From Cordia subcordata (taxonomy: Eukaryota > Streptophyta > Magnoliopsida > Boraginales > Cordiaceae), in the NCBI GenBank assembly GCA_028554755.1, contig JAPTOF010000011.1, positions 5,856,501 through 5,920,500 of the forward strand: a stretch of DNA of 64,000 nt, read 5' to 3'. Below are positions 55,254-64,000 of the stretch, in pieces (positions within the stretch are counted from its first letter, which is position 1; every line of letters begins with the position of its first letter). The position numbers and the translations under genes were made by a program. The notes under the pieces were generated by a model. The model was not told where the DNA came from. It saw only the letters and a list, made by a program, of their open reading frames with translations, and ran no database searches.

Positions 55254-56480
55254 ATGGCAACAAATGGAGTTCCTTTTTCCTCACAGCCACTTATACCCAT
55301 TTTTACTGGTGAGAAATATGAATTCTGGAGTATCAAAATGAAAACTTTGTTTCAGTCTCAAGACCTTTGGGACTTGGTTGAATACGGGTTCGTCAACGTA
55401 GAAGAACCTGATGACTAGGAAGAGGAAAGATTGAAAGCAAATAAAAAGAAGGATGCCAAAGCGTTGTTTCTCATTCAACAATCAGTACATGACTCAATCT
55501 TCTCAAGAATTGCAACAGCAAATACTTCAGCAGAAGCTTGGCAGATTCTGAAGAAGGAGTTTCAAGGATCCGCAAAAGTAGTTACGGTAAAATTGCAAAC
55601 TTACCGTCGTGAATTTGAGACTTTACTTATGAAAAATAATGAGTCTTTGCAAGATTACATGTCTAGAGTGTCTGCTCTTGTTAATCAAATGAAGTCTTAT
55701 GGTGAACAAATTTCTGATGAACTCGTTGTGGCAAAAGTTCTAAGGAGTCTTACTCCAAAATTTGAGCATGTAGTTGCTGCAATTGAAGAAGCTCATGATT
55801 TATCTGACTATTCTTTTGATGAACTAATGAGTTCTTTGCAAGCTCATAAAGAAAGGTTGCTTAGATCACATGAAAGAAATGAGGAAAAAGCATTTCAGGT
55901 GAAGAGGGAGTCATCTCAGAAGGACAAGGAGGATAATATTGGCAGGGGTCACGGTAGAGGAGGTTTCCGTGGTCGAGGTGGTGGACAAGGTAGAGGACAA
56001 GGACGATTTGGTGAGTAAAGACAAAACAAGAATTCAATTCAGTGTCATTATTGCAAAAAAAAAATCCACAAAGAAGCAAATTGCTGGAGTAAAGAAAAGG
56101 ATGAAAAGAATCAAGCAGGATTTCTCGAAAAAGCAGAAGAAGAGAGTAAGCTTTTTGTGACCCATACCTGTGACAATATTGTATCTGATGATGTTTGGTT
56201 TCTGGACAGTGGGTGTTCAAATCATATGTCAGGTACAAAGTCACTTTTTAAAGAGCTTGATGAGTCAAAAAAATCTGAAGTAAGGCTACGAGACAATAAG
56301 AAAATTCAAGTGGAAGGAAAAGGTGTAATTGGTATAAAAACTAGCCTTGGTAACGTCAAGTTATTGCATGATGTGTTGTTTGTACCTGACTTGACTCACA
56401 ATCTGTTAAGTATTGGCCAACTAATGAGCAATGGATACTCAATCTTGTTTGATGATGGGTCATGTGTTCTATTCGCTGCA
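55254..56480 (+). pseudogene. Gag and partial protease of truncated copia
   Basis: The ATG is at 55254. One phase holds throughout, with only two stops: TAG at 55416-55418 and TAA at 56016-56018. The gag reads FTGEKYEFWSIKMKTLFQSQ, AWQILKKEFQGSAKV, FETLLMKNNESLQDYMSRV and then SLTPKFEHVVAAIEEAHDL. It is followed by an Arg/Gly-rich tail (GRGGFRGRGGGQGRGQGR), a CCHC knuckle (CHYCKKKIHKEANC) and the protease motif WFLDSGCSNHMSG. The sequence ends after LLSIGQLMSNGYSILFDDG. The codons otherwise look little decayed, so this insertion is younger than the copia with 2.2-kb LTRs. Confidence 0.85.
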
Positions 56481-57354
56481 GAAAGAAAAAGGCAGACCTG
56501 TAAGTCTGTGTGCGATGGAGAAGTGACCTCGCCCGAAGAAGGTGGACCTTTAAAACACGTGTCCGCTAAGATATGACTTACAGTATAGTAAGCAGTTGAT
56601 CTCAACTTCGTGCTGTGAGAAAGGGTTTTGTAAGGAAGGACGAACACTCTCTGCCAGCGTACGATGAGGCATGCTTGAAAGAGGAAGGTGGCGAACCCTC
56701 GTACGTTGCGTCCGCCTAGCACATGCAAGAGAGAAACGGACCCTCACACACGCATCTATTAAGCACACTCAAAATGGTGGAGCAGTTCTCCATGCGAGCT
56801 TGCCGAGCTAATTCTATAAAAGAGGGAGGGGGACCCCAAGCCCATACATCTGCCGTGCATAAAGGAGGTGGACCCGATGTCTACGCGTTTGTCAGCCCGG
56901 TGAAAAGAATAGGTGAATGAGCAGTTCTCCATGCGAGCTTGCCAAGCTAATTCTATAAAGAAGGGAGGCGGACCCCAAGCCCACACATCTGCCGTGCATG
57001 AAGGAGGCAGACCCAACGTCTATGGGTCCGCCAGCCTTGTGAAAAGAGTGAGCCATGAAATCTTCCTCATGTTTTTACCTTAAAGGGAAGTTCTAGATGG
57101 ATGATTTGTAATGGAAGCTGGATGTGCGACGCTGGAGTATGAGTGGCAAAGCTATGAAAGTGGAATAAAGATGAGACAAGGTGAAAGTGGTCTATTTATA
57201 GACCAACTTGCATGGGAAACGATGTACCGGTTGCTAAAAGGAAGCAAGACGTTCTAGAATGATTTCAATCAAAGAAAGCAATACACCAAATTCGGTAGAT
57301 TTTTGGCTCTTACACGATGAACAAGCATCGCATAAAAACCAAAAAGAGGGCAAT
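56481..57354 (+). other. Gypsy 3' region
   Basis: This is a GC-richer non-coding stretch with repeated GGACC and GTCCGCC phrases like those in the gypsy LTRs. It includes the tandem pair at 56780-57055 and ends in a polypurine tract, AAAAAGAGGG (57341-57350), four bases before the 3' LTR. Confidence 0.6.
56780..57055 (+). repeat. 139-bp tandem duplication in the gypsy 3' region
   Basis: GAGCAGTTCTCCATGCGAGC starts at 56780 and again at 56919. Both units continue through CTAATTCTATAAA, GGACCCCAAGCCCA, CATCTGCCGTGCAT and GTGAAAAGA. Confidence 0.9.
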
Positions 57355-58166
57355 TGATATAGGGCACGCCATTTGGGCCTACGAGGTGATGACACGTAGC
57401 ATGCGGGACCGAAAGGTATAGCCTACGGACCCTGGGTGTATGGGTCTGCCCCATGCATAATCTCGGACTCGCAACCATCAGACCCTTAGTGTACGAGTTT
57501 GCCTCTTTAAAACTCCAAGTGTACCCTAATGCAACGATATGCCCCTTTGTACATTTAAGATAACGTGTAGGGTAATAGAGTGCAGATATGCATGGAAGAG
57601 GACCTTGAAGCCAAGCGTATGCTGCAAGGTAGTAGAAAGCTTACCCACGCATCAAGGGTAGGCCTAGGCCAAACTCATCGAGAAGCACATGTTTTCTTCC
57701 CAAAATAACTACATATGCCACGTCAACGATCACAACAGGTCCAATCAGCATCCTACTTGAGGAAAACTTCGGGTGCTGAGCCATCTTGCCTATAAATACC
57801 TGCCTATATTTTATGCAAAGCAAGTAAGTACTGGTGAGAATTCTCTCAACATATCCTGAGCATCTTCATAGCATCTTCAAACATATCTCTCAAATTCATG
57901 AATCTTAGTAAGTGACTTGACCGTCAGAGGTATAACGAGGAGAAAGCCTTGCTCCTTTTATACCTTGTAGGGAAAAGCGTACACGTCCATCGACCGGGCT
58001 CAAAAGGCTTACCCATCCACCAATCTAGGACAAAGGAGGCTTACGGGTCTAATACGCAGGCAAAGGTTGACCCTTAGCTTACGCGCCCATCTTCATCCAA
58101 TTCAACTTGCATACTAAGGTCATCTAAACCTTTACTGACGTGGGAGGGATTTCTCCACCCATATCA
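57355..58166 (+). repeat. Gypsy 3' LTR
   Basis: It is 812 bp, TGATATAGGG to CCCATATCA, with a TATA box at 57791-57798. It differs from the 5' LTR by many substitutions and small indels. Confidence 0.9.
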
Positions 58167-58171
58167 GAAGT
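58167..58171 (+). repeat. TSD GAAGT (right) of the gypsy element
   Basis: Exact partner of 36210-36214. Confidence 0.85.
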
Positions 58172-58416
58172 CTTTTATCATATCCTACCAAATGGGTGGA
58201 TTTGTATTGGGTTCTGTCGGGATTTCCTTCCCTCCATGTTCTTATGGCTACACTACGTCTTCATCCAAGCATGTTTATGTGTTTGTATAAATCTTAGGAA
58301 TTAGTCAGTCCAGTGTTCATGCAAGAGGAAATTTCTTTACTAAGTTGGAACTTCTTTGTGGCATAATTTATTTAACCATCCATTGTTTAATTGCATATGA
58401 ATACAAAATAAATATC

Positions 58417-58584
58417 AGAAAGAGTTTTCAAAGGCCATGGTGAGGGTGACCGACAAACTACTTTCTGTGCATCTGGACTCTATCTTCACGGTACATACTT
58501 ATGTGAATCATTCTTCAAATAAAAGAGTTTAGTACCCTTGCAAGTATCTCCAGAATAATCATGCTTGCAGAGGCTTTATTTGAG
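58417..58584 (+). pseudogene. RING-H2 gene, exon B
   Basis: This reads GDRQTTFCASGLYLHGTYLC and, after a small frameshift, STLASISRIIMLAEALFE, then the donor GAG|GTAATT at 58584. In the plant family that shares the finger of exon D, the same order (DRQTSFCASGL, then SISRIVMLAEALFEVL) lies just before the finger. The start is uncertain; an AG at 58417-58418 could be the acceptor. It lies about 250 bases after the gypsy insertion point. Confidence 0.75.
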
Positions 58585-58907
58585 GTAATTTTCTGAGCTC
58601 CAGCACATCTAGCTTAATTACTAAACATCCCTCTAGCTCACTCTATTTATAATGGGCAAAATTTGGTATAAGCAATTGGTTTGTGTATTGATGCACACTA
58701 ATCCATAGTCCTTGCTCAAGATCCTACTAAATAAGAAGCCAAACTTGCAACTATCTTGTATATACTTGAAACCTTGTTCTACTCACTTATTCTAGCTCAT
58801 TTGAACAGACATAAGAGTGAAAGCATTTTATAAACTAGAAGTACTTTCAATAGACAAAGGAGAGGAATTTGTGTAGATAGAGGTACAGGTAGAGTCTGTG
58901 AGAGTTA

Positions 58908-59179
58908 TGCTCTATTTGTTATAGTCTTATTTTAAGATATTTATCCTATTAAAATGAGGGTACATCTTATAAGATTTAAGAAATCTTATCATGCATTCTA
59001 TAAAAATTCAAAAAAAAATCATACTTTTTATCTTATAAAAAATAAACAATCTACCCTATCTTATTTTTTTACAACTATAAAATACATGGTACATGTGATA
59101 AGATATCTTAAATCTTATAAAATTTCTCCAAATTTTAATAGAATAAATATCTTAAAATAAGATCATTCCAAACACACTG
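58908..59179. mobile_element. MITE family 2, copy in RING-H2 intron
   Basis: This is 272 bp. TGCTCTATTTG and the inverse of CAAACACACTG form the tips, flanked by TTA at 58905-58907 and 59180-59182. It is nearly collinear with the LINE-borne copy at 13912-14182. Confidence 0.85.
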
Positions 59180-59182
59180 TTA

Positions 59183-60301
59183 GTGGCATAGGTCAAAATG
59201 ACATCAGTTGAATGCCAGATTTGTTACGCATAGAAAGCGGATTTGGATTTGATACAGGTCGAAATGAAATCAGTTGTATTCAATTAATGACTTAAACGTG
59301 ATCTTTGGTCTGGTGTGACATTATAGTGGAAGCTTCATAGTTGAGGCTAGTTGTAGCTATTTTTCATGAGCAAGTAAATTTGGTAGGTCGCAATGAAATT
59401 GTCTCAAATAGAGAGCTTAAACTATTCGTTTTTAAGACAGATTGTGAAGTTGTTGACCGATATCGTCCAAAGGCTCATAGGTCGGAGAGGTTAAGGTTGG
59501 CTTGCACTAATCACATACTAACCGGAGTATCTAGACTTCCTGTCCTGCTTGCCTGGAAATATTTGACCCAATATACCATTTGCAGTATCTCTTGCGGTGC
59601 CTTCACCTGGCCCTTCACCCATTCACCGAAAAGAGAGCAGAAAAAGAGTAACTTGGAAGTTTTGTAACCAGAGGTTTTGAGGTTGTGCAAAGTGGGATAT
59701 ATATTTCTACTAGGTTTCTAGAGCAACCATAATGGGAAATCAGATGTTAATACTGTGGCATAGACTTGTAGTCAAAAACTATATTGTGAAGCTCTATGAC
59801 CTGCGGTATTTTGAAGCAATTATCCGAAAACTATGTTGTGAATGCCCTACCCTTCGACAAACGAGAAAGATTTTTGGCACCTTAATGCAGAGGAAGTCGG
59901 AGTGTTTGCAGTATTTCGGCAGTTTTGAAGTTAAGATTTTAATGCTTTTGAAAGATGTGGCATATGTTTGAATGGGTTTTATTGCTTCTCTCTTAGCGCA
60001 CCAATAATCAGCATAAGTTGAGAAAACATCATCTGTGTTTAGGTTTAATGGAACAAATGTAATATGCGAATGATATTGTTTCTTTCTTTAATGCTTCACG
60101 ACACAATCCATTTGCTAAACCAATATCTAGAATTATACATTGTTTTTGTATGTTTAGGTATTCAACTTTGTATTGGAAAACATTGTTTTTGTATGTTTCT
60201 CCCATCATTCCTGCTGAAAACTTTGAAATTCTTCAGATTTTCATTTCTTGGCCCTTGAGAGCTCATATCTCTTAACATTCTCTGTAATTTCTTGTCTTTA
60301 G
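59183..60301 (+). other. RING-H2 intron sequence
   Basis: No coding signal that fits the gene. The open frame at 59341-59667 has no recognisable domain. It ends in a pyrimidine-rich 3' splice site, TTGTCTTTAG, at 60292-60301. Confidence 0.5.
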
Positions 60302-60410
60302 GTTCTGGAGGAGCTTTACCAATGGCCTTTCTCGCTTTCACTCTTGATTCCAGCTCCATAGCCAGTGGTAGACTTTTCCTGTCAAGTGTCATGAAAAATC
60401 AGAAGCTACT
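60302..60410 (+). pseudogene. RING-H2 gene, exon C
   Basis: This continues exon B in phase: VLEELYQWPFSLSLLIPAP, then a TAG, then PVVD. After a shift it reads FPVKCHEKSEAT and ends at the donor ACT|GTAAGT. Relatives have VLDEIHRQPLSLSLSM, LPAPESVVDSFPLK at this place. The stop and the 2-bp loss are disabling. A minus-strand frame over the same bases is a shadow. Confidence 0.75.
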
Positions 60411-60691
60411 GTAAGTGGATTGCTTGATATCCAACAGTAAGTCCAATTAGTTGAAGGAAAGGTTCAATGAAATAAATTGATAATGCTTTTTGTAGCATCT
60501 TAAATTGTTGATACTGTTTCATATGAAGAAATTAGCCCCAAACTTCATAGGACTCTTGAAAACTTGTATATCAAAATTGGGAAGAAATCTTTTAAACCTT
60601 GGAGTTCCTTTCAATAATTGTCCATTCAACGTACGGAAGTATCATAAAGGTGTATCTTTTGATAGTTGATAAGGATTAATATGATTGATAG

Positions 60692-60783
60692 GTGCTACGT
60701 TTGTTTGGCAGAGTATGAAGAAGGAGACAAATTAAGGGTTCTCCCTTGCCGTCATGAATATCACATCTTGTATTGATAAATGG
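60692..60783 (+). pseudogene. RING-H2 gene, exon D: first half of the RING finger
   Basis: After the acceptor GATTGATAG the exon reads [24 protein letters not shown]: the first two zinc cysteines, the next Cys and the His pair of a C3H2C3 finger. A small deletion shifts the frame just before CIDKW. The last CPLC pair is absent because a hAT element begins at about 60784. Without it the finger cannot bind both zinc ions. Confidence 0.85.
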
Positions 60784-60935
60784 CAAGCGGGTACCCGCAA
60801 CCCGGCCCGACCCGTTTAAGTCGGGTTAGGCGGGTTGGTGGGTCACATCGGGTCTACTCGATTACCCGGCGGGTCAAGCAATGCCAAACCCTAAACCGAC
60901 CCTATAGGGTCGACGGGTTGGACCCGCCAAATATT
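60784..60935. repeat. Subterminal CGGGT/ACCCG array of the hAT element
   Basis: At least eight CGGGT or ACCCG pentamers lie within 150 bases. Repeats of this sort are binding sites for hAT transposases in studied elements. Confidence 0.65.
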
Positions 60936-61049
60936 GGAAAAATGTTTTTTTAATTTAATTAAAAAAATGATAAATCAATGTCTAACAATTAAAATTCACA
61001 AAATTCAACACTTAAAATCATTATATAACAATTACAAATCTAAATTTCC

Positions 61050-61365
61050 AATCAAATCCAAAATCAAAACCATAAATCACTATTCACAAATCATGCCCAT
61101 AAGCAAAGGATTATATAAATAATAACCACTATTAAACACCTAATAATACAATCATAATTCATAATCAAATCCAAAATCAAAACCATAAATCACAATTCAC
61201 AAACAAACCATGTCCACAAGTCCATAACTCTATAAATAATAACCACTAAGCATTAAACACCTAATAATGAAACCATAATTCATAATCAAATCTATAAACC
61301 AAAACCATAATTCCTTAAATCACAATTCACAAACCATAAGTCCATAACTTCATAAATAATACACA
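61050..61365 (+). repeat. Degenerate tandem repeat, about 113-121 bp, three units
   Basis: AATCAAATCCAAAATCAAAA starts at 61050, 61163 and, in changed form, 61284. Each unit goes on with CCATAAATCAC, TCACAAA, TAAATAATAACCACT and CACCTAATAAT. It lies in the non-coding part of the hAT element. Confidence 0.75.
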
Positions 61366-61518
61366 CTCAATCATCTAATGGTTATAACATACAATTATAC
61401 AAACATAAAACAACAAACAAAAATATTAATTCTCAAAACTCAATCCATTACACTAACACTACATAAGAACAATCAAACTTCATCATTTCTCAAAAACTAT
61501 AGCAACAATCAAACTTCT

Positions 61519-63809
61519 TCATTCCTCATCCACATCAACAACTTGATTTGAACCTGCATTTGGTTTGAAACTACAAATAGGGAATTCGAGACGTTTCAAG
61601 ATTTGTTCTTCATTCTCATCTATCAAAAAAAGAAAAACAAAAAGTATTAGGAATAGATTTACCAAAAAAGTTAGCTTCTAATTCACATATTACAATTTAG
61701 AAACTTATAAGCAAAACACTTTTTAATCATTTATAAGATCATTGTGATAAAATTTACCTGTAGACTTGAAACCATACAACCAATTGCGAGTACAAAGCAA
61801 AGCTTCAAAGTTTTCCGGCAAGAGAGAGCTTCTATATTTATTAAGAATTCTTCCACCAACACTAAAAGAAGATTCTGAAGCAACAGTCGTTATAGGAATG
61901 CTTAATATATCACGCACCATAAGTGAAAGTACTGGATATCTATTTTTTTCTTTCCTCCAATGTTCCAACACATTTAAGTTTGCATGAAGCTTACGGTCAA
62001 GTCTAGGCTCCTCCAAGTACAATTCCAATTCACTCTTACCATTTCTGTCAATGCTTTGACTCCCAAATAAATCAAACTCCTAAACAATCATAAAGAAAAG
62101 TATCAACATCACAATTGAAACAAACAATTTTATAAAAATAGGATAATTTTAGAAGCACTTACATCAAGCAAATCTTTTCCTTTTCCAATAGCCCGTGATC
62201 CGCTACTACTTTCAATGGATGATGATGGTGGTGATAGCAATGTAGTTGTGGTTTTTTGAGAAGCCTTCTTTTGATATTCTTCAAACAACATTTTCAACTT
62301 GCTTTTGATACGATATATTTTACCCATTGTAGTGACAGGATTTATCTTATCAAAGCAAAATTGAAGAATATCACACTTCAAGTGAGGATCAAACACAACC
62401 CCAAATGCAAGCACTGGACTATATTCATCCCAATATTTTTCAAATTTCTCCAACATCCTTTTTGCCATAACCCTAAGCAAAGGATCACCACTCATCTTGT
62501 TCTCCAACAAAAGAGATTGAATGCGCCACACATTCATGAAATACAAATTAGATGTCGGATAATTTATACCAGAGAACAAATTAGTCATGTCATTGAAAGG
62601 CTATAGGAATTCACATATTTTCTCGCATCTTGTCCATTCCTCATCTGATAGTCTATACTTGTACTGACTATCAAAAACTTGTAAATGTGAAAAGGCAGCA
62701 CGATACCAAATGGCACTCTCAAGCATTAAGTATGTTGAATTCCAACGGACAGGCATATCCAAGCGAAGACCAATTGAAACTTCTAATTTAGCAGCTTTTG
62801 CACACTCCTCAAATTTTAAAGTCCTACTTTCTGAGCCAAGCACATATTTGACACTCTCTCTAATTTTGTGTAATGCACCACTAGCTACTTTCAAACCATC
62901 TTGAACAATAAGATTCAAAATATGAGCACAACATCGAATATGAAAGAAATCTCCATCACACAACAAACCATCATGTAACCTGAATGCATTTATATATCTA
63001 TCTTGCATATTATCATTAGCAGATGCATTGTCCAATGTGATAGAAAAGATTTTGTGCTCAATTCCCCATTCCTTCAAGAAAAACATGATCTTTTGGGCTA
63101 ACTCAATACCTTTGTGTGGAGGAGGCATGTGATAAAATGATAAAACCTTACTATTCAGTTTCCAACTATCATCCACAAAATGTGCAGTAAGACAAAGATA
63201 ACCCTTACTAGTGCAAGATTGCCACAAATCAGATGTCAAACATATTCTCCCAGAATGTTTAGCTAAAACTTCTTTCAATCTTGCAATTTCCATTTTATAA
63301 ACTTTCAACACATCAGCTTTAAGTGTGTTTCTTGAAATCAGTTTCACATCTTGGTTCAAATACAAATAAACATCGTTATGGCCTTCATGCTCAGCCATTG
63401 CAAATGGATAATTATGTCTAATTACAGCAATTGCTTGTTTCTCACGAAAAACATTTTGATTGATTTTCTTAGAACGTAACCTACCATCTTCATCAATAAG
63501 CATTTGACCAACATCAAAATTGTCACGAAGTGGACAAACTTGAATATGCTTGTTCAATTTAGTAGTTCCATAACCTTTACCTCCCACAAGATAAATCTTT
63601 TTGCACCTATTACAAGTAGCCCTTTCTTTTCCATCTTCAGATTTATCCAATTTAGTAAAATATTGCCAACATTTAGATGTTTGAACTCGAGACCTTTTCT
63701 TAGAAGAATTACTAGAAGTGTTAGCTGTACTTTCATCGAGTGCATGAAGTCCAATATCATCTCCTAACACTTCTCTTACCTCATCATCTATACTAGCATC
63801 AAACTCCAT
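61519..63809 (-). pseudogene. hAT transposase (BED zinc finger, RICESLEEPER-like), one stop codon
   Basis: Three exons keep the frame: 63809-62163 (donor GAT|GTAAGT), 62079-61758 (acceptor TTTAG|GAG, donor CAG|GTAAAT) and 61619-61519 (acceptor GATAG|AT), in all 689 codons, normal for the family. Residues about 45-95 form a BED finger (C66, C69, H88, C92). The RNase H-like core has LTSDLWQS (D194) and SITLDNAS (D260). Exon 2 carries the hATC dimerisation region: YPVLSLMVRDILSIPITTVA, then SESSFSVGGRIL. One TAG at 62603-62601 (codon 403, after ICEFL) interrupts it; the frame continues at once with PFND. The start at 63809 is the first ATG, but an upstream exon is possible. The enzyme would cut and join the element's ends in the nucleus. 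Confidence 0.85.
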
Positions 63810-64000
63810 TTCATTATTAACACTGACATTTTCTGACTCTATAGTATAGTCAACTAGTCAATCAACAACCCACAAATACACCAGCAAAATAGTGCCCAAA
63901 ATCAACTGTAAGTCATTACAGAAAAGGAAAAAAGAAAAGCACTACGATTAGCGATTAAGAATTGAAGAGAAATTTTTTCAATCTCCTAAATAAAGAGTGA

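Larger units (their letters stand above)
54894..56480 (+). mobile_element. Truncated Ty1/copia element in the gypsy 3' region
   Basis: The 5' LTR (54894-55173), primer-binding site (55178-55189), gag, zinc knuckle and the first part of protease are present. Integrase, RT, RNase H and the 3' LTR are missing. The coding sequence stops being recognisable after FDDGSCVLF near 56472, where gypsy 3' sequence appears to resume. A deletion after insertion is the simplest explanation. Confidence 0.8.
36215..58166 (+). mobile_element. Ty3/gypsy (Tat-like) retrotransposon with nested insertions
   Basis: The LTRs at 36215-37047 and 57355-58166 share sequence from end to end (TGATAT to TATCA in the right copy), and the outermost flanks are identical GAAGT pentamers, so both ends belong to one insertion. 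The order gag, protease, RT, RNase H, second RNase H, integrase identifies gypsy. The extra RNase H between the standard one and integrase, the long 3' region, the antisense frame and the tandem arrays there all fit the Tat lineage. Without its inserts (42955-52750 and about 54894-56500) it would be about 10.5 kb. It lies in an intron of the RING-H2 gene, in the sense orientation. Confidence 0.85.
60784..64000 (-). mobile_element. hAT transposon, cut by the window end
   Basis: The terminal part starts near 60784 (CAAGCGGGTACCCGC) and is rich in CGGGT / ACCCG motifs in both orientations to about 60930, as in many hAT ends. A complete transposase gene follows on the minus strand (63809 to 61519). 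The other terminus is beyond 64000, so the 8-bp target duplication (expected to be ATAAATGG, 60776-60783) cannot be checked. Confidence 0.75.

Noticed and set aside
54894..56480. Reading the truncated copia as another gag-only (TR-GAG) element
   Set aside because: It has no 3' LTR or polypurine tract, and its coding sequence ends abruptly within the protease-integrase linker, so truncation is the simpler view.
36215..58166. Two independent gypsy insertions (two solo LTRs) in place of one element
   Set aside because: The outer flanks carry identical GAAGT pentamers, a primer-binding site follows the first LTR, a polypurine tract precedes the second, and gag-pol lies between them.
59341..59667. 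108-codon frame as a gene or RING exon
   Set aside because: No similarity to the RING-H2 family or another domain, and it lies between exons B and C where the family continues directly from LFE to VL.

Overview
The window looks like nuclear DNA from a flowering plant, probably a eudicot. It is very AT-rich, has interrupted genes with GT-AG introns, carries many microsatellites, and most of its length is transposable elements inserted into one another. There are no bacterial-type operons, rRNA genes or CRISPR arrays. Only one cellular gene looks intact: a small intronless four-helix membrane protein at 6535-7119. A second cellular gene, a RING-H2 E3 ligase of the + strand at about 35.1-60.8 kb, is a wreck split by transposons.

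Layout. 1-10.8 kb: dispersed and tandem repeats, small DNA transposons (one hAT derivative has a perfect 8-bp target duplication), a reverse-oriented solo LTR, and the membrane-protein gene. 10.8-15.8 kb: a decayed L1-type LINE on the minus strand, with a Tourist-like MITE inserted between ORF1 and ORF2. 15.8-20.1 kb: AT-rich spacer with MITEs and a hAT deletion derivative that keeps the last 29 codons of a transposase. 20.1-27.6 kb: a Ty1/copia element (187-bp LTRs), cut between its RT and RNase H domains by a young 2.66-kb gag-only copia element with a perfect CTTAC target duplication. 27.6-35 kb: repeats, MITEs, microsatellites and a short plastid tRNA-like stretch.

35.1-60.8 kb is the most layered part. 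Exons of the RING-H2 gene lie at 35121-36060, 58417-58584, 60302-60410 and 60692-60783. Between the first two sits a Ty3/gypsy element (Tat-like, LTRs 36215-37047 and 57355-58166, perfect GAAGT target duplication, 22 kb in total). It carries a copia element with 2.2-kb LTRs (42955-52745), a truncated second copia (54894 to about 56.5 kb), an antisense coding region after pol, and two tandem arrays in its 3' region. A MITE sits in a later RING intron. The exon coding the RING finger is cut by a hAT transposon that starts near 60784 and runs past the window end. Its minus-strand transposase gene can be modelled as three exons with a single in-frame stop.

Apart from the membrane-protein gene and perhaps the hAT transposase, nothing here is likely to make a full-length protein. 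Insertions can be ordered relatively: the LINE precedes its MITE; the outer copia precedes the gag-only element; the RING gene precedes the gypsy, which precedes its own inserts.
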